A stretch of 64,000 nt of DNA from Sporosarcina globispora (GCF_001274725.1 NZ_LGUF01000007.1:4326916-4390915); one strand, 5' to 3'. Positions 18,954-29,372 are shown, numbered from the stretch's first letter. Numbers and translations are program-made. Notes: generated by a model not told the origin, from the sequence alone.

Positions 18954-19316
18954 CTACGGGTTCGTTACACGAACTCCCTGAACGTAAATATTAACCGAGT
19001 CCGTACTTAGCCCAACTGTTTTATCAAGTGTGTATTTCACTTTAGATTGCACGTTGTGGGCAACTTCGGAAATTTTCGTTCCGTAACTCACAATTATATA
19101 CATGTCGATATGTACTTCATCTTCTTCCTGGCGGACAATTACACCACGGGTAAAATTCTCTTTTCGAAGAATATCTGTAAGGCCATCTTTAATTTGATTT
19201 TTAGAGGCCATCCCTACGATGCCGTAGCAGTCAACTGCTGCTCCGCCTGCTATTGTTGCAATTACGTCATTAGAGATATCAATTTGCCCGAAATTAGTTT
19301 TTAATTCGATGGACAT
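18954..19316 (-). CDS. yloU: Asp23/Gls24 family envelope stress protein YloU
   Basis: The 120-residue protein is a small alkaline-shock (Asp23) family member: an IATIAGGAAVDCYGIVGMASK stretch (about 20-40) and a conserved C-terminal VNIYVQGVRV. The molecular role is not settled in the family. A close association with FakA has been noted by gene neighbourhood. It begins at ATG 19316 behind AAAGGGGG and precedes fakA by 17 bases. Confidence 0.92.
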   Translation of the reverse strand: MSIELKTNFGQIDISNDVIATIAGGAAVDCYGIVGMASKNQIKDGLTDILRKENFTRGVIVRQEEDEVHIDMYIIVSYGTKISEVAHNVQSKVKYTLDKTVGLSTDSVNIYVQGVRVTNP

Positions 19317-19761
19317 GGTTCGTTCCCCCTTTGGAAATTGCTTTTAAAAAAGCTTCTTCAAGCGCTCCTGCTTTTCGAAAGCGCTGGCGGTCCTCCCGAA
19401 ATTGCTCCAGAGGCTATGCTTGCTGTAAAGAAGAAAATGCATCCTTTTCTGCTGGGCAGCAATCTTTCTAACTCCAAAGCTTAATGCATACCTTATGACA
19501 TTTTACTATATTGGGTGTAATATTAAAAGTCATACTTCCCCATCCCTATTATAGCTCATGTTCCCTGCCCCTATGTCAAGGGAATTTTCTTGAAAGCAAA
19601 CTATTGCAATCAGAAGGGTTGTATGATAAATTATTAAAGTATCTTTTAATGTCGAAATCCGAAAAGGAATTCTACATTAATTCAGATGGATGAATCTGAC
19701 TATTGCAAATGAAAGCATGAAAAATAGTTTCGGCTTTGGTATAGTAAGGAGGGAAACATAC
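19317..19761. other. 445-base divergent spacer yloU / rpmB
   Basis: No gene is supported here. It must hold both divergent promoters. A possible plus-strand match is TTGCAA, 17 bases, TAAATT near 19600-19630, which is weak. Positions 19357-19390 carry, on the minus strand, GAAAAGCAGGAGCGCTTG, resembling the left end of repeat family A. The rpmB ribosome binding site AAGGAGGG is at about 19746-19753. Confidence 0.5.
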
Positions 19762-19950
19762 ATGCCACGCAAATGTGTTGTAACTGGTAAAAAAACAACT
19801 TCAGGTAACGCACGTTCTCACGCGATGAACGCTAACAAGCGTACTTGGGGTGCTAACCTTCAAAAGGTACGTATTCTTGTAGACGGTAAACCTAAACGTG
19901 TTTGGGTTTCTGCAAGAGCACTTAAATCAGGTAAAGTAGAGCGCGTTTAA
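19762..19950 (+). CDS. rpmB: 50S ribosomal protein L28
   Basis: L28 is a 62-residue subunit of the large ribosomal subunit. The sequence begins [20 protein letters not shown] and has the [12 protein letters not shown] core typical of the family. The ATG at 19762 follows AAGGAGGG directly; an upstream in-frame ATG has no such site. A single C at the N-terminus, instead of a CxxC pair, suggests a zinc-free form. It is one of only two plus-strand genes and has its own terminator. Confidence 0.98.
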   Translation: MPRKCVVTGKKTTSGNARSHAMNANKRTWGANLQKVRILVDGKPKRVWVSARALKSGKVERV

Positions 19951-19959
19951 TAGGCTCAG

Positions 19960-19990
19960 GGACATCCTTTTAGGATGTCCTTTTTATTTT
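19960..19990 (+). terminator. rpmB terminator
   Basis: GGACATCC, a five-base loop, GGATGTCC, followed by TTTTTATTTT, ten bases after the rpmB stop. Confidence 0.9.
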
Positions 19991-20028
19991 CCTTTTTATG
20001 GTCCCCAACTTTCTTCCACATTCATACA

Positions 20029-20057
20029 AAAAATAAAAGCACCCCAGTGAGGTGCCC
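20029..20057 (-). terminator. spoVM terminator
   Basis: On the minus strand GGGCACC ... GGGTGC followed by TTTTATTTTTT lies about 38 bases after the spoVM stop. Confidence 0.85.
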
Positions 20058-20094
20058 ATTCTTTGATGCTATTTTCTTTTTAATTTATGGGTGT

Positions 20095-20175
20095 TTACCC
20101 CTTTTTGAAGGTCCCTAACATGGCACGCACAATGCCCCCTAAAAATTTAGGAAGTTTGATTGTATAAAATCTCAT
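20095..20175 (-). CDS. spoVM: Stage V sporulation protein M (26 residues)
   Basis: A 26-codon frame reads MRFYTIKLPKFLGGIVRA followed by MLGTFKKG. It differs from B. subtilis SpoVM in only a few positions, keeping the IKLP and the glycine pair that shape the amphipathic helix. SpoVM recognises positive membrane curvature on the forespore surface and anchors SpoIVA and the coat. The start ATG at 20175 follows GAGGAGGGACACGAGTA. It sits between thiN and rpmB as in B. subtilis and has its own terminator. Expected control by sigma-E in the mother cell; I see only weak sigma-E-like boxes upstream. Confidence 0.95.
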   Translation of the reverse strand: MRFYTIKLPKFLGGIVRAMLGTFKKG

Positions 20176-20350
20176 TACTCGTGTCCCTCCTCACGATCTT
20201 ACGCATCCATTCTGTCCTTAAATCGTTTTTACCATCTTATTCAAATAATGAAAGATGAGTACTCATGATTACAAAAAATGAGCAAAAAGCAATTCCTGCT
20301 ATGACTCATGTCCTGCTTCCCCGAACCTTGCACCCGCTCAAGCCCGGCAT

Positions 20351-20998
20351 TTAATCCTTGCTTCTTACAACCATTAATATGCCTTCAGTAAAAGAAAAAG
20401 TACCACAATCATCAATAAGTTCATTACTTATACAAAGAGTTGAACCGGCAGGGACTGTTCGATCAGTCAGCGGATACTTAAAATTTCTTAGTGTGAGGCC
20501 ATTAATTTCCATTGTGATGGGGACAAAAGAAATGTATTTGTAATGTGAATTTTGACATACGCTGTATTCACCTGGAGCCTTTAAATATATCTTATTTTTT
20601 TTGTCAATAACTTCGACAGGTACAAAGATTTCCGTAAGGATAGGCTTTATTAACAGCTGAATATTTGCGAATAGGTGGTCAAGCCTTCCGCCTGTGGCGC
20701 CGAACAAACGAACTTTTTCAGGATTTTGCCCGAGTGCCCAATTCAGGGCAAGCTCCATGTCTGTTTCATCTTTCTCAGGCTTGAACCTGTTTAGCTCTTT
20801 TACTTTTTCTTCAATGACCATGAGTTCTTCATTTGACACAGAATCAAAATCACCAAATGCCATTTTCGGCAGGATGCCATTTTGAATAAGAGTGAGCACT
20901 CCTCTATCTACTCCGATCCACACGTCAGCAGATTTACGGAAAGAAAGGAGATCAGGCAGCAAATCTTCAGGGCCGCCAGCTAAAATATTTATAACCAT
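20351..20998 (-). CDS. thiN: Thiamine pyrophosphokinase
   Basis: ThiN transfers pyrophosphate from ATP to thiamine. The protein of 215 residues shows LAGGP at the N-terminus, the GVDRGVLTL and FGDFDSV motifs that bind Mg-ATP, the KDETDMELALNWAL stretch and GATGGRLDH. I start it at ATG 20998 (MVINILAGG), with GGAG nine bases upstream. The ATG five codons earlier overlaps that site. It follows rpe but is separated by a terminator. Confidence 0.93.
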   Translation of the reverse strand: MVINILAGGPEDLLPDLLSFRKSADVWIGVDRGVLTLIQNGILPKMAFGDFDSVSNEELMVIEEKVKELNRFKPEKDETDMELALNWALGQNPEKVRLFGATGGRLDHLFANIQLLIKPILTEIFVPVEVIDKKNKIYLKAPGEYSVCQNSHYKYISFVPITMEINGLTLRNFKYPLTDRTVPAGSTLCISNELIDDCGTFSFTEGILMVVRSKD

Positions 20999-21035
20999 TT
21001 CACATTGCTCCATTCATGATATGTATCTTAAATTG

Positions 21036-21064
21036 CAAAAAAGCCAGCTGAAATACAGCTGGCT
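21036..21064 (-). terminator. rpe terminator
   Basis: AGCCAGCTG and CAGCTGGCT form a nine-base perfect stem with a five-base loop. T-runs flank it on both strands (TTTTTT on the minus strand at 21036-21041). It ends the long coaBC-to-rpe operon. Confidence 0.9.
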
Positions 21065-21068
21065 TTTT

Positions 21069-21719
21069 TTATATCGAACCTTTTAAAGCAGCAATCGCAC
21101 TGGCTCTGTCTTCCTGATTATAAATTGCGGATCCGGCAACCAGCACATTGGCTCCAGCTTCAATACATAACCTGGCCGTTTCCTCATTCACTCCGCCGTC
21201 CACTTCAATTTCGATGTTCAGGCCTTTAGCGTCAGCCATTTCCTTAACGGCTGCAATCTTAGGCAGAACGGCAGGGATGAACTTTTGCCCCCCGAAACCA
21301 GGATTAACAGACATAAGCAATACCATATCAATATCATCGATAATATGTTCGATCACATTTATTGGTGTGGCTGGGTTGAGAACCACTCCTGCCTTAACGC
21401 CAAAGGATCTAATATAATTTATCGTTCTGTGAAGGTGCCTGCATGCTTCTGCATGTACAGTGATATAATCTGCCCCAGCCTTAGCAAATGCCTCAATGTA
21501 GTTATCCGGATTTTCTATCATCAAATGAACATCCAGCGGCAGCTTTGTCACAGGTCGGATTGCATCAACAATTAAAGGGCCAATTGTAATATTCGGCACA
21601 AAGTGGCCGTCCATTACATCGACATGAATATAATCAGCGCCTCCGCGTTCTACATCTTTAATCTCTTCTCCCAATTTAGAAAAGTCTGCCGATAAAATAG
21701 AAGGTGCGATTTTTACCAT
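21069..21719 (-). CDS. rpe: Ribulose-phosphate 3-epimerase
   Basis: Rpe interconverts ribulose-5-P and xylulose-5-P. The 216-residue TIM barrel shows [43 protein letters not shown] and EVDGGVN, the family signatures with metal-binding His and Asp. It starts four bases after the rsgA stop, so both are part of the same operon. Confidence 0.97.
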   Translation of the reverse strand: MVKIAPSILSADFSKLGEEIKDVERGGADYIHVDVMDGHFVPNITIGPLIVDAIRPVTKLPLDVHLMIENPDNYIEAFAKAGADYITVHAEACRHLHRTINYIRSFGVKAGVVLNPATPINVIEHIIDDIDMVLLMSVNPGFGGQKFIPAVLPKIAAVKEMADAKGLNIEIEVDGGVNEETARLCIEAGANVLVAGSAIYNQEDRASAIAALKGSI

Positions 21720-21722
21720 TAT

Positions 21723-22604
21723 TTAATACCTCGGCTTTCTATCTTTTATTTCCTGCAGAAAGTTTTTGTAATGTTCATACCTGTAGGATGGAATTTCACC
21801 GTTCTCACTTGCATCCTTTACAGCGCATTTCGGTTCTGCCATATGCAGGCATCCCCTAAATTTGCATTCTTCGCTTTTCTCCTGAATTTCAGGAAAGCAA
21901 TAATTGAGATCCTCCAATTCGATATCTGTAAATTCAAGGGAGCTGAATCCCGGAGTATCAGCAACAAGACCTTTTCCAACTTCAATCAGCTCTACATGCC
22001 TGGTTGTATGCTTTCCCCTGCCCAAATGTGAAGAAATATCATTTGTTTTCAGCTCCAGGTCTGGCCTTAATACATTTAATAAAGAGGATTTTCCCACACC
22101 TGATTGTCCTGCAAAAACAGATATCTCGCCTTCCAGATAGGGCATTAAGTCTTTAACGCCTTCTTCTGTTTCAGAGGAAGTCAGCAAAACATCATAGCCA
22201 GCTTTGCGGTAATCAGATGCATATTGCTGAATCTCCTCATACTCCTCTTCGTTTGTCAGATCTATTTTGGTAATGCAAATGATCGGCTTTATATGATTAA
22301 ATTCAACCAGAACCAGGAATCGATCTAAAAGCGAGGTGCTGAAGCCTGGTTCGACGGCAGAAAACACAAGAATAGCCTGATCAACATTTGCAATCGGCGG
22401 ACGGATTAATTCATTCTTCCGGTCCTTCACTTCTAAAATATATCCTTCTGTATTGCTTTCCGCCTGAAACACAACTTCATCACCGACAAGCGGGGTAACC
22501 TTATTTTTCCGGAAAACTCCGCGGCCGCGGCACTGAATGGTTTCATCTCCGCTTAATACATAATAAAACCCGGCTAAGGCTTTAATAATTTTGCCCTCTG
22601 GCAT
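21723..22604 (-). CDS. rsgA: Ribosome small-subunit-dependent GTPase RsgA
   Basis: RsgA is a late 30S assembly GTPase, called CpgA (YloQ) in B. subtilis. The 293-residue protein has an N-terminal OB fold, a circularly permuted GTPase (NKxD-like TKID, then GQSGVGKSSLLN, then DTPGFSS), and a C-terminal zinc-finger with Cys-His ligands (CFPE...C.FRGCLHMAEPKC). In B. subtilis it is a substrate of the PrkC kinase, whose gene is next to it here, 15 bases upstream. Confidence 0.96.
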   Translation of the reverse strand: MPEGKIIKALAGFYYVLSGDETIQCRGRGVFRKNKVTPLVGDEVVFQAESNTEGYILEVKDRKNELIRPPIANVDQAILVFSAVEPGFSTSLLDRFLVLVEFNHIKPIICITKIDLTNEEEYEEIQQYASDYRKAGYDVLLTSSETEEGVKDLMPYLEGEISVFAGQSGVGKSSLLNVLRPDLELKTNDISSHLGRGKHTTRHVELIEVGKGLVADTPGFSSLEFTDIELEDLNYCFPEIQEKSEECKFRGCLHMAEPKCAVKDASENGEIPSYRYEHYKNFLQEIKDRKPRY

Positions 22605-22619
22605 AGCAACACTCCTTGC

Positions 22620-24608
22620 TTAAGATTCTTCTTTTGGATAAGGGACTTCCTTTTCCTCGAAAACCCGGCCATCCCTCAGAACCTTATAAGATGCATTCTG
22701 TCCAGGACCGATTGTTATATCAATCTGTATTACCGTATCTTCATAAATTAGCTCTGTATGAACGGGCTCAAGGCCATTATTATTCAAATCTTTAATATAA
22801 ATTTGAACTTCATTAGGCTCACCTTCAGCTGCTGGCTCATACGGAACGCTGATCTCGATATTCTCTGTTTTAGGAGGAAGTTCTTTTTTCCCTTTTGAAA
22901 GGACCACTGTCACTTTTTGTCCCTTTGTCAGATTTTTACCTGGTGCCGGATCCTGTTTAATAACAAGTCCATCAGGCACTTCCTCATGAAACTCCTCTTC
23001 ACCATATTCCACATTCAAGCCGGAAGATTCTTCGTATTCCTGCAGGCCCTTTTCGTTATAGCCGCGCAGGTCTTTCAATGCGATTGGCGCTGGCCCTTTG
23101 CTGACAGTGAAGATCATCTCGGTATCTTCTGGAACAACAAGATCCCCTTCTGAGAAGTTTTGATCCAGAATTGTGCCGGCCGGCTCATTCTCATTATTTT
23201 CTTCGTTTTTTTCAATGCTTTTAAAATTTTTGTTCTCTAGCAGGCGGACTACATCCTCATATTGTCTGCCCTGGTAATCGGCCAATTCAAACTTTTCTTT
23301 GCCAGTGCTTTCATAGATATCAATGGAAGTTCCTTCTTTGACGGTCCTGCCTGCTTTCGGATCTGTTTTTACTACCAGCCCTTCTTCAACATCCGGGTCA
23401 CTGATCGGCTTTGTGTCGTTGACATTAAAGCCTGCTGCAACAAGTTCGGCGACGGCATCCTCCACCTCTTTTCCTGACACATCAGGAACTTGGACATCCT
23501 TTGGCCCGAGAAGATCAGGAAGAACCGTTATGACCAAGACTCCTAATACAATCAGAAACATAAAGACTGAAACAAGAATGATTGGCCATTTCTTTTTCTT
23601 CTTTTTTTCTTTCTTCTTATTTTCAGGGAGGGGCTTTGCCATAGGCTGTGTGTCTCCCTTTGCTTCCTTTGCATGCACAAGTGTTTCATCCATGCTTTGA
23701 TAAGGCCGGTCATCTGTAATAACAGGGATAGCCTTGGTAGCATCATCGTCGATCGGCACCCTGAACTTTTCTTCATTAAGCCTATCGGGCTCAAGAGCTG
23801 TTCTGATATCCTCTTCCATTTCTTCAACGAAGTCATATCTGTGGAAAGGATCTTTAGCGGTTGCTTTTAAAACGATATTTTCAACACTTTGCGGTATTGT
23901 GGGATTCCATCTCTTAAGGGAAGGCGTCTCCGACTGCAAGTGTTTGAGAGCAATTGACACCGCGGATTCCCCCGAGAAAGGAAGCCTGCCTGTCAAAAGC
24001 TCAAACATAACAATCCCAAGGGAATAGATATCAGACTTTCTGTTGGCCATTCCCCCTCGAGCCTGTTCAGGAGAAAGATAATGAACAGAGCCTAACACAG
24101 AATTGGTCTGGGTTATGCTGGTAGCACTTAATGCCATGGCAATCCCAAAGTCAGTAATCTTAACATTACCATGCCTGTCTATCAAAATATTATGCGGTTT
24201 AATATCACGGTGAATGATATGGTTCTGATGCGCATGGGATATGGCAGAGGTCAGCTGTTTCATAATTTCGAGCGCATCATCTATCCGAATCGGGCTGTTT
24301 TGCTGTATGTATTGCTTTAACGTTTGTCCATCTACATATTCCATCACAATATAATAGATTGAATCTTCCTCGCCAACATCATAGATATTAACGATATTCG
24401 GATGAGCCAAGCTGGTAGCAGACTGGGCTTCACGATGAAAACGGCGGATAAACTCTTCATCTTCGGCAAAGTCCATCCGAAGCACTTTAACGGCTACATC
24501 TCGGTCAAGAATCATGTCGTGGGCCAGGTAGACATTTGCCATGCCACCTCCGCCAATCATATCAAGAATCTTATAGCGGCCGCTTAATCTTCTTCCTTTA
24601 ATCATCAT
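22620..24608 (-). CDS. prkC: Ser/Thr protein kinase with PASTA domains PrkC
   Basis: PrkC senses peptidoglycan fragments and promotes spore germination in B. subtilis. The N-terminal kinase has GGGGMANVY, the ATP-binding Lys in AVKVL, HRDIKPHN, DFGIA and the activation loop. A lysine-rich stretch (KKEKKKKKKW) leads to a single membrane segment near 343-365. Three PASTA repeats follow outside (from about 370), and a C-terminal beta domain closes the 662-residue chain. The gene starts at ATG 24608 or the second ATG at 24605 and overlaps the prpC end. It is followed by rsgA, a substrate candidate. Confidence 0.96.
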   Translation of the reverse strand: MMIKGRRLSGRYKILDMIGGGGMANVYLAHDMILDRDVAVKVLRMDFAEDEEFIRRFHREAQSATSLAHPNIVNIYDVGEEDSIYYIVMEYVDGQTLKQYIQQNSPIRIDDALEIMKQLTSAISHAHQNHIIHRDIKPHNILIDRHGNVKITDFGIAMALSATSITQTNSVLGSVHYLSPEQARGGMANRKSDIYSLGIVMFELLTGRLPFSGESAVSIALKHLQSETPSLKRWNPTIPQSVENIVLKATAKDPFHRYDFVEEMEEDIRTALEPDRLNEEKFRVPIDDDATKAIPVITDDRPYQSMDETLVHAKEAKGDTQPMAKPLPENKKKEKKKKKKWPIILVSVFMFLIVLGVLVITVLPDLLGPKDVQVPDVSGKEVEDAVAELVAAGFNVNDTKPISDPDVEEGLVVKTDPKAGRTVKEGTSIDIYESTGKEKFELADYQGRQYEDVVRLLENKNFKSIEKNEENNENEPAGTILDQNFSEGDLVVPEDTEMIFTVSKGPAPIALKDLRGYNEKGLQEYEESSGLNVEYGEEEFHEEVPDGLVIKQDPAPGKNLTKGQKVTVVLSKGKKELPPKTENIEISVPYEPAAEGEPNEVQIYIKDLNNNGLEPVHTELIYEDTVIQIDITIGPGQNASYKVLRDGRVFEEKEVPYPKEES

Positions 24609-25362
24609 TTACCATCCTGCTCTCACTGCCTTCATAATACTCAGCAATAACGAGCGTAATATTATCTTCGCCGCCATTATCATTTGCCTGTTCAATCAGC
24701 AATGAAGCTTTTTCTTCCAGAGTCCGTCCGCTTTTAAGAATTTCACTCATTTCAGCCACAGCCACCTTATTGGACAATCCGTCAGAGCATAATAATAATA
24801 TGTCGCCTTCTTCAAAAGTAATGGTTTTGATATCCATCTCGACTGCTGCTTCGGTTCCCAAGGCTCTCAGAAGCACATTTTTTCTTGGGTGATGTTCTGC
24901 ATCTTCCCTGGTAATCTGCCCGGACCTTACAAGTTCATTCACTAAGGAATGATCTTCCGTCAGCTGCTGAAAACCTGATTCATTCAAGATATAACATCTG
25001 CTGTCGCCTATATTGGCAATAGTCGCGAAACGATCCGTACAGACCGCTGCAACAACAGTTGTCCCCATGCCTTCACATTGTTCATTTTCTTTCGAATGTT
25101 CAAAAAGAATGGTGTTGACCTCTGCGATCTGCTTCAGCAGCCATCCCTCTGCCTCTTCGGCAGTCTGAAATTCATCTGTCTGATCCCAGAATCCTTTTAA
25201 ACTTGTTAACGTCATTTCGCTTGCCACATCGCCAGCACGATGGCCGCCCATGCCATCTGCTACGATGGCAAGGCGCTGCCCGCTTCTGTTCACATAGATG
25301 CCGCCATTATCTTCATTATGCTGCCTGACTTTGCCTCGATCTGTCATAAAAACAGCTTTCAT
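24598..25362 (-). CDS. prpC: PP2C-type protein phosphatase PrpC
   Basis: PrpC reverses PrkC phosphorylation. The 254-residue protein has the PP2C motifs (TDRGKVRQHNEDN, VADGMGGH, GDSRCY, CSDGLSN, GGEDNITLV) with the metal-binding Asp residues. The start MKAVFMTDRG at ATG 25362 follows GAGGTG at the end of rlmN and gives the usual length. A longer frame upstream only reads rlmN. It overlaps prkC by about 11 bases. Confidence 0.96.
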   Translation of the reverse strand: MKAVFMTDRGKVRQHNEDNGGIYVNRSGQRLAIVADGMGGHRAGDVASEMTLTSLKGFWDQTDEFQTAEEAEGWLLKQIAEVNTILFEHSKENEQCEGMGTTVVAAVCTDRFATIANIGDSRCYILNESGFQQLTEDHSLVNELVRSGQITREDAEHHPRKNVLLRALGTEAAVEMDIKTITFEEGDILLLCSDGLSNKVAVAEMSEILKSGRTLEEKASLLIEQANDNGGEDNITLVIAEYYEGSESRMVNDD

Positions 25363-25366
25363 TCTA

Positions 25367-26452
25367 TCACCTCGTCTCCTCTTTTCGCTCCTTTGCACGA
25401 AGTTGTCCGCATGCTGCATCTATATCATGACCGTGCTCCCGGCGAATGGTTACATTAATGCCGTGTTTCTTCAGTGTTTTTTCAAAAGCAAAAATCTGAT
25501 CCTTTGGTGTCCTTACATAATCTCTTTCAGGCACATAGTTTACTGGGATCAGGTTAACATGGCACTTCACATTTTTTATTAGCTTCGCCAGCTCTTCGGC
25601 ATGTTCCACCTGATCATTGACACCTCCGAATAGTCCATATTCGAAACTTACCCGTCTGCCAGTCTTATTAATATAATATCTGATTGAATCCATAAGGTCT
25701 GGCAGCTTATAAGCCCGATTGATAGGCATCAGGCGGCTTCTGATTTCAGTGTTTGGAGCATGAAGTGAAATCGCGAAATTGATCTGCATATTTTCATCCG
25801 CAAACTTATAGATTTTTGGAATGATCCCGCTTGTGGAAACAGTGATGTGCCGTGCCCCAATGTTCAGGCCTTTATCATGGTTGATAATTTTAAGGAATGA
25901 GAGCATGCTGTCATAATTGTCAAAAGGCTCACCAATTCCCATTATAACAACTGAGCTGACACGTTCATTTGTTTCATCTAGTGCCTGTTGTACTTTTACG
26001 ACCTGTGCAACGATTTCTCCTGCTTCAAGATTACGTTTTAATCCTCCTAATGTAGAAGCACAGAATGTACAGCCGATCCGGCAGCCCACCTGAGTGGTTA
26101 CGCATACAGAATTGCCATAGTCATGCCTCATCAGTACAGTTTCAATCGAATAGCCATCGTGAAGTTCAAATAAAAATTTTATTGTCCCATCAGATGATTC
26201 CTGCTGAATGATCGTTTTAAGAGTTGTCAGCGAAAAATTTGCTGATAACGAATCTCTTAACCCTTTTGACAAGTTCGTCATTTCATCAAATGATGTGACC
26301 CTTTTCGTGTAAAGCCAATCAAAAATTTGCTCAGCCCTGAAAGCTTTCTCATTATTATCTTTAAGCCAGTTTTTCAGCTCATGGAGCTGTAAAGTATATA
26401 TGGATGGTTTTTGTTCGGCTGCTGTTATTTTCTCTGCTGCTGTTTGTTCCAT
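25367..26452 (-). CDS. rlmN: Dual-specificity 23S rRNA/tRNA methyltransferase RlmN
   Basis: RlmN is a radical-SAM enzyme that methylates A2503 of 23S rRNA at C2, and in some bacteria A37 of tRNA. The 361 residues include the Fe-S motif CRIGCTFC (about 126-133), a GIGEP motif, and the mechanistic Cys in the C-terminal ACGQLRA. It begins at ATG 26452 directly after rsmB, with no spacer. Confidence 0.97.
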   Translation of the reverse strand: MEQTAAEKITAAEQKPSIYTLQLHELKNWLKDNNEKAFRAEQIFDWLYTKRVTSFDEMTNLSKGLRDSLSANFSLTTLKTIIQQESSDGTIKFLFELHDGYSIETVLMRHDYGNSVCVTTQVGCRIGCTFCASTLGGLKRNLEAGEIVAQVVKVQQALDETNERVSSVVIMGIGEPFDNYDSMLSFLKIINHDKGLNIGARHITVSTSGIIPKIYKFADENMQINFAISLHAPNTEIRSRLMPINRAYKLPDLMDSIRYYINKTGRRVSFEYGLFGGVNDQVEHAEELAKLIKNVKCHVNLIPVNYVPERDYVRTPKDQIFAFEKTLKKHGINVTIRREHGHDIDAACGQLRAKERKEETR

Positions 26453-27808
26453 TTATTGCACCTTCCTTCTCAGACAGGCAATATAAAACCCGTCCGATCC
26501 TATATCCTGCGGTAAAATCTGTAGCTCAAAACCATCTATAGATGGAGCAATTGCTAAAGGCATTCGCTCACGAACCGATGTATCTCCCTCAAATTCCGCA
26601 TGATTCTTTAAAAATGATTGGACAACATGCTGATTTTCTTCCTTGTCCACTGTACACGTACTATAAACAAGAATACCACCTTTTTTCAGCAAAGGTGAAA
26701 CGGCATCCAAAAGATTTCTTTGAATCTTGTGGAGATGGTATAAATCTTCTTCCTTTTTTGTATATTTCATATCCGGCTTTCTTCTCATAACTCCAAGGCC
26801 TGAACATGGGGCATCCACTAAAATGCGGTCAAAAGATTCCTTTTCATAATGCTCCTGGACTTTTCTGCTGTCAAGTGCATCTGTCTTAATATTGGATAGG
26901 CCCAGTCTGCAGGCATTATCATTAATCAGCTTTACTTTGTGCTCGTGAAGATCAAGTGAAATGACCTGTCCGGTATTTCGCAGTTTTTCCGCAATATGTG
27001 TGGACTTTCCGCCAGGAGCCGCACAGGCATCCAGAATCTTCTCATTCTGATATCCGCCAAGGGCATAAGCAGCAAGCATAGAGCTTTCATCCTGTATAGT
27101 AATCAGGCCATCTTTGAAGACTTGTGAATTGGCCAGGTTTCCTCTTAAACACTTAATGGCGACCGGAATAAACGGGCTTGGTTCCACCTCATATCCCTCA
27201 GACTTTAGAAGTGACAAGCACTCCTCTCTGGTAACTTTGACCTCATTTACCCTTGCAGTCTGCAGTGGGGCAGTCAAGTTGATTTCACACATTTTCTTTG
27301 TTTCTTCAAATCCGAGCTGATTGGTCCACCTTCTTACCAGCCATTCAGGGTGGCTGGTCTCAATGGACAGGCGCTCAACATTGTCTTCAATTTGCTCAAG
27401 GTCTGGCAGCCCCTGCCTTTGAACGTTTCTTAGCACACCGTTTACCATACCCGAAATCCCTTTATGGCCCTTTCGTTTTGCAATTTCCACTGCTTCGAAA
27501 ATGGCAGCACGGTCAGGAATTTTATTAAGGTAAACCATCTGATACAAAGTCAGTCTTAAGAGCTGTTTTACCCAGCTCTCGACTTTTTTATTGCCTGCCA
27601 AAAACGGCTTCAGGTAAAAATCGAGTGTCATCCGGCGCTGAAGGGTACCGTATGTCAGCTCGGTAAGAAGTCCAATATCCTTCTGATCTATGTCATTCTT
27701 TTTTATGGCGTTATTCAGTAAAAGATTGCTGTATGACTGATTTTTTTCAATGGCTTCAAGAAGCTCCAGTGCAGTTTCTCTTACATTTTTCGTTCTATGC
27801 TTTTTCAT
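26453..27808 (-). CDS. rsmB: 16S rRNA m5C967 methyltransferase RsmB
   Basis: RsmB methylates C967 of 16S rRNA. The 451-residue protein has an N-terminal NusB-like RNA-binding domain (about 1-145) and a C-terminal SAM methyltransferase domain with [32 protein letters not shown] and YSTCTV, the double catalytic cysteines of m5C enzymes. It overlaps the fmt end by four bases and is followed by rlmN. Confidence 0.96.
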   Translation of the reverse strand: MKKHRTKNVRETALELLEAIEKNQSYSNLLLNNAIKKNDIDQKDIGLLTELTYGTLQRRMTLDFYLKPFLAGNKKVESWVKQLLRLTLYQMVYLNKIPDRAAIFEAVEIAKRKGHKGISGMVNGVLRNVQRQGLPDLEQIEDNVERLSIETSHPEWLVRRWTNQLGFEETKKMCEINLTAPLQTARVNEVKVTREECLSLLKSEGYEVEPSPFIPVAIKCLRGNLANSQVFKDGLITIQDESSMLAAYALGGYQNEKILDACAAPGGKSTHIAEKLRNTGQVISLDLHEHKVKLINDNACRLGLSNIKTDALDSRKVQEHYEKESFDRILVDAPCSGLGVMRRKPDMKYTKKEEDLYHLHKIQRNLLDAVSPLLKKGGILVYSTCTVDKEENQHVVQSFLKNHAEFEGDTSVRERMPLAIAPSIDGFELQILPQDIGSDGFYIACLRRKVQ

Positions 27809-28755
27809 TCGGTAACTCCCAAACGGTCGCCGGCAGCCAGATTGGACCCTGCGCCTCTTAAAAATTGTTCTGCTGGCATCTTTTTCTTTCCGGAAGGCTG
27901 CAGTTCGGTGATCTTAATGGCTGTCTCATTCCCGGCCGCCACAATGATTCCGTCTTCCTCAAGCCTGATAATTGTGCCCGGTGCTTCGCTTCCGGCCGCT
28001 TTGACCTTTTCCGAGCTCCAGATTTTAATCACTTTGCCGTCGAATGTGGTATAAGCGACTGGCCAAGGGTTCAATCCTCTAATGTGGTTATAGATTTCCT
28101 CTCCGGTTTTGCCCCAGTCGATTTTTTCCTGTTCTCTTTTAATGTTATAAGCAAAAGTGGCTTCTTCATCATTTTGCTTGATGGGAGTAAGTTCACCATT
28201 CAGGAGCTTTGACAGGGTTTCAGATAAAAGCTGGGACCCAGCGGCACTGAGTTTATCGTGAAGGGTGCCAACTGTATCTTTTTCCGTAATCGGCACTTCC
28301 ACTTGTGTTAAAATATCACCGGCATCAAGCTTCTCGGCCATATACATAATGGTGATTCCAGTTTTTTCTTTCCCTTGCAGTATCGAGTAGTGAATGGGTG
28401 CACCTCCCCGCAATTCAGGAAGCAATGATGCATGTACATTTATACACCCAAACTTAGGCGCATCCAAAAGCTCCTTTGGCAAAATTTGCCCAAATGCAGC
28501 CGTGACAACCAAATCAGGCTTAAGAGCAATAACTTTCTCCAGCTCTTCTGGCTGGCGGATTTTTTCGGGCTGGTACACAGGGATGCCCTGCTTTATAGCT
28601 TCAACTTTTACAGGGGGAGGAGTAAGGACCTTTTTCCTTCCGACCGGCCTGTCAGGCTGAGTAACCACTCCGATTACTTCATATCCGTCCTCTATTATTT
28701 GCTTCAATACTGGCACTGAAAAATCGGGCGTGCCCATAAATACAATTTTTGTCAT
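27805..28755 (-). CDS. fmt: Methionyl-tRNA formyltransferase
   Basis: Fmt formylates initiator Met-tRNA. The 316 residues show [10 protein letters not shown] at the N-terminus, [21 protein letters not shown] with the catalytic Asn-His, and [15 protein letters not shown] with the catalytic Asp. A C-terminal OB domain follows. It overlaps def by four bases and rsmB by four bases, so formylation and deformylation are co-expressed. Confidence 0.97.
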   Translation of the reverse strand: MTKIVFMGTPDFSVPVLKQIIEDGYEVIGVVTQPDRPVGRKKVLTPPPVKVEAIKQGIPVYQPEKIRQPEELEKVIALKPDLVVTAAFGQILPKELLDAPKFGCINVHASLLPELRGGAPIHYSILQGKEKTGITIMYMAEKLDAGDILTQVEVPITEKDTVGTLHDKLSAAGSQLLSETLSKLLNGELTPIKQNDEEATFAYNIKREQEKIDWGKTGEEIYNHIRGLNPWPVAYTTFDGKVIKIWSSEKVKAAGSEAPGTIIRLEEDGIIVAAGNETAIKITELQPSGKKKMPAEQFLRGAGSNLAAGDRLGVTE

Positions 28756-29237
28756 TCAGATTCCAATCCTTCCAGCTCTTCTTCGTTTAAATACCTGGTG
28801 ACTTTAGAGGTGAACAGCACTCCATGCAAATGATCAATTTCATGCAGAATCGCTCGTGCCAGGAAGTCCTCGGCCTCAAGGGTAAAATATTTCCCTTTTC
28901 GGTCCTGCGCCTTTATTTTGACATATTCTGGCCTTGTTACTTCACCATATAAACCCGGAAAGCTCAAGCACCCTTCAGGGCCAGTCTGTTCGCCATTCGT
29001 TTCAAGGATTTCCGGATTAATCATTTCAATTGTTCCAAAATCATCATCAATATCAACAATGGCAATCTGCCTAGCCAGACCGATTTGCGGAGCAGCAAGC
29101 CCAACACCATCGAACTCAAGCATTGTATCATACATATCATTTAACAATTTCCCCAGCTTCTTATCAAACACCTTTACAGGTTCGCATTCTGCTTCCAGAA
29201 TTTCAGCCGGATAGGTTACAATTTTTTTTACAGCCAA
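28752..29237 (-). CDS. def: Peptide deformylase
   Basis: Def removes the formyl group from nascent proteins. The 161-residue protein carries [18 protein letters not shown] and HEIDHLHG, the metal site with one Cys and two His. I begin at TTG 29237 (product [12 protein letters not shown]) because GGAGG lies about nine bases upstream and the start matches the family; an in-frame ATG at 29267 would include the ribosome binding site. It is preceded by a copy of repeat family A. Confidence 0.96.
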   Translation of the reverse strand: MAVKKIVTYPAEILEAECEPVKVFDKKLGKLLNDMYDTMLEFDGVGLAAPQIGLARQIAIVDIDDDFGTIEMINPEILETNGEQTGPEGCLSFPGLYGEVTRPEYVKIKAQDRKGKYFTLEAEDFLARAILHEIDHLHGVLFTSKVTRYLNEEELEGLESE

Positions 29238-29290
29238 AACATTTCCTCCATTTTTATCTATTTTCAACCATTTTGGGTATATTCATAACC

Positions 29291-29352
29291 AGAAAAGTGG
29301 AAGCGCCTTAAGGCGCTTTAGCTAGACAGCTCTCATAGTTCAAACTTTCTAA
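29291..29352. repeat. Repeat family A, short copy
   Basis: Reads AGAAAAGTGGAAGCGCC, a short TTAA loop, GGCGC, then GCTAGACAGCTCTCATAGTT. It is a minimal form of the elements at 38319-38406 and 49847-49990. It lies between priA and def, next to the def start region. Confidence 0.75.
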
Positions 29353-29372
29353 CCTTATAAGACTTCAAGAAT

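Noticed and set aside
19511-19693. Plus-strand 60-codon frame upstream of rpmB
   Set aside because: No family resemblance or good ribosome binding site; it occupies the promoter region of rpmB.
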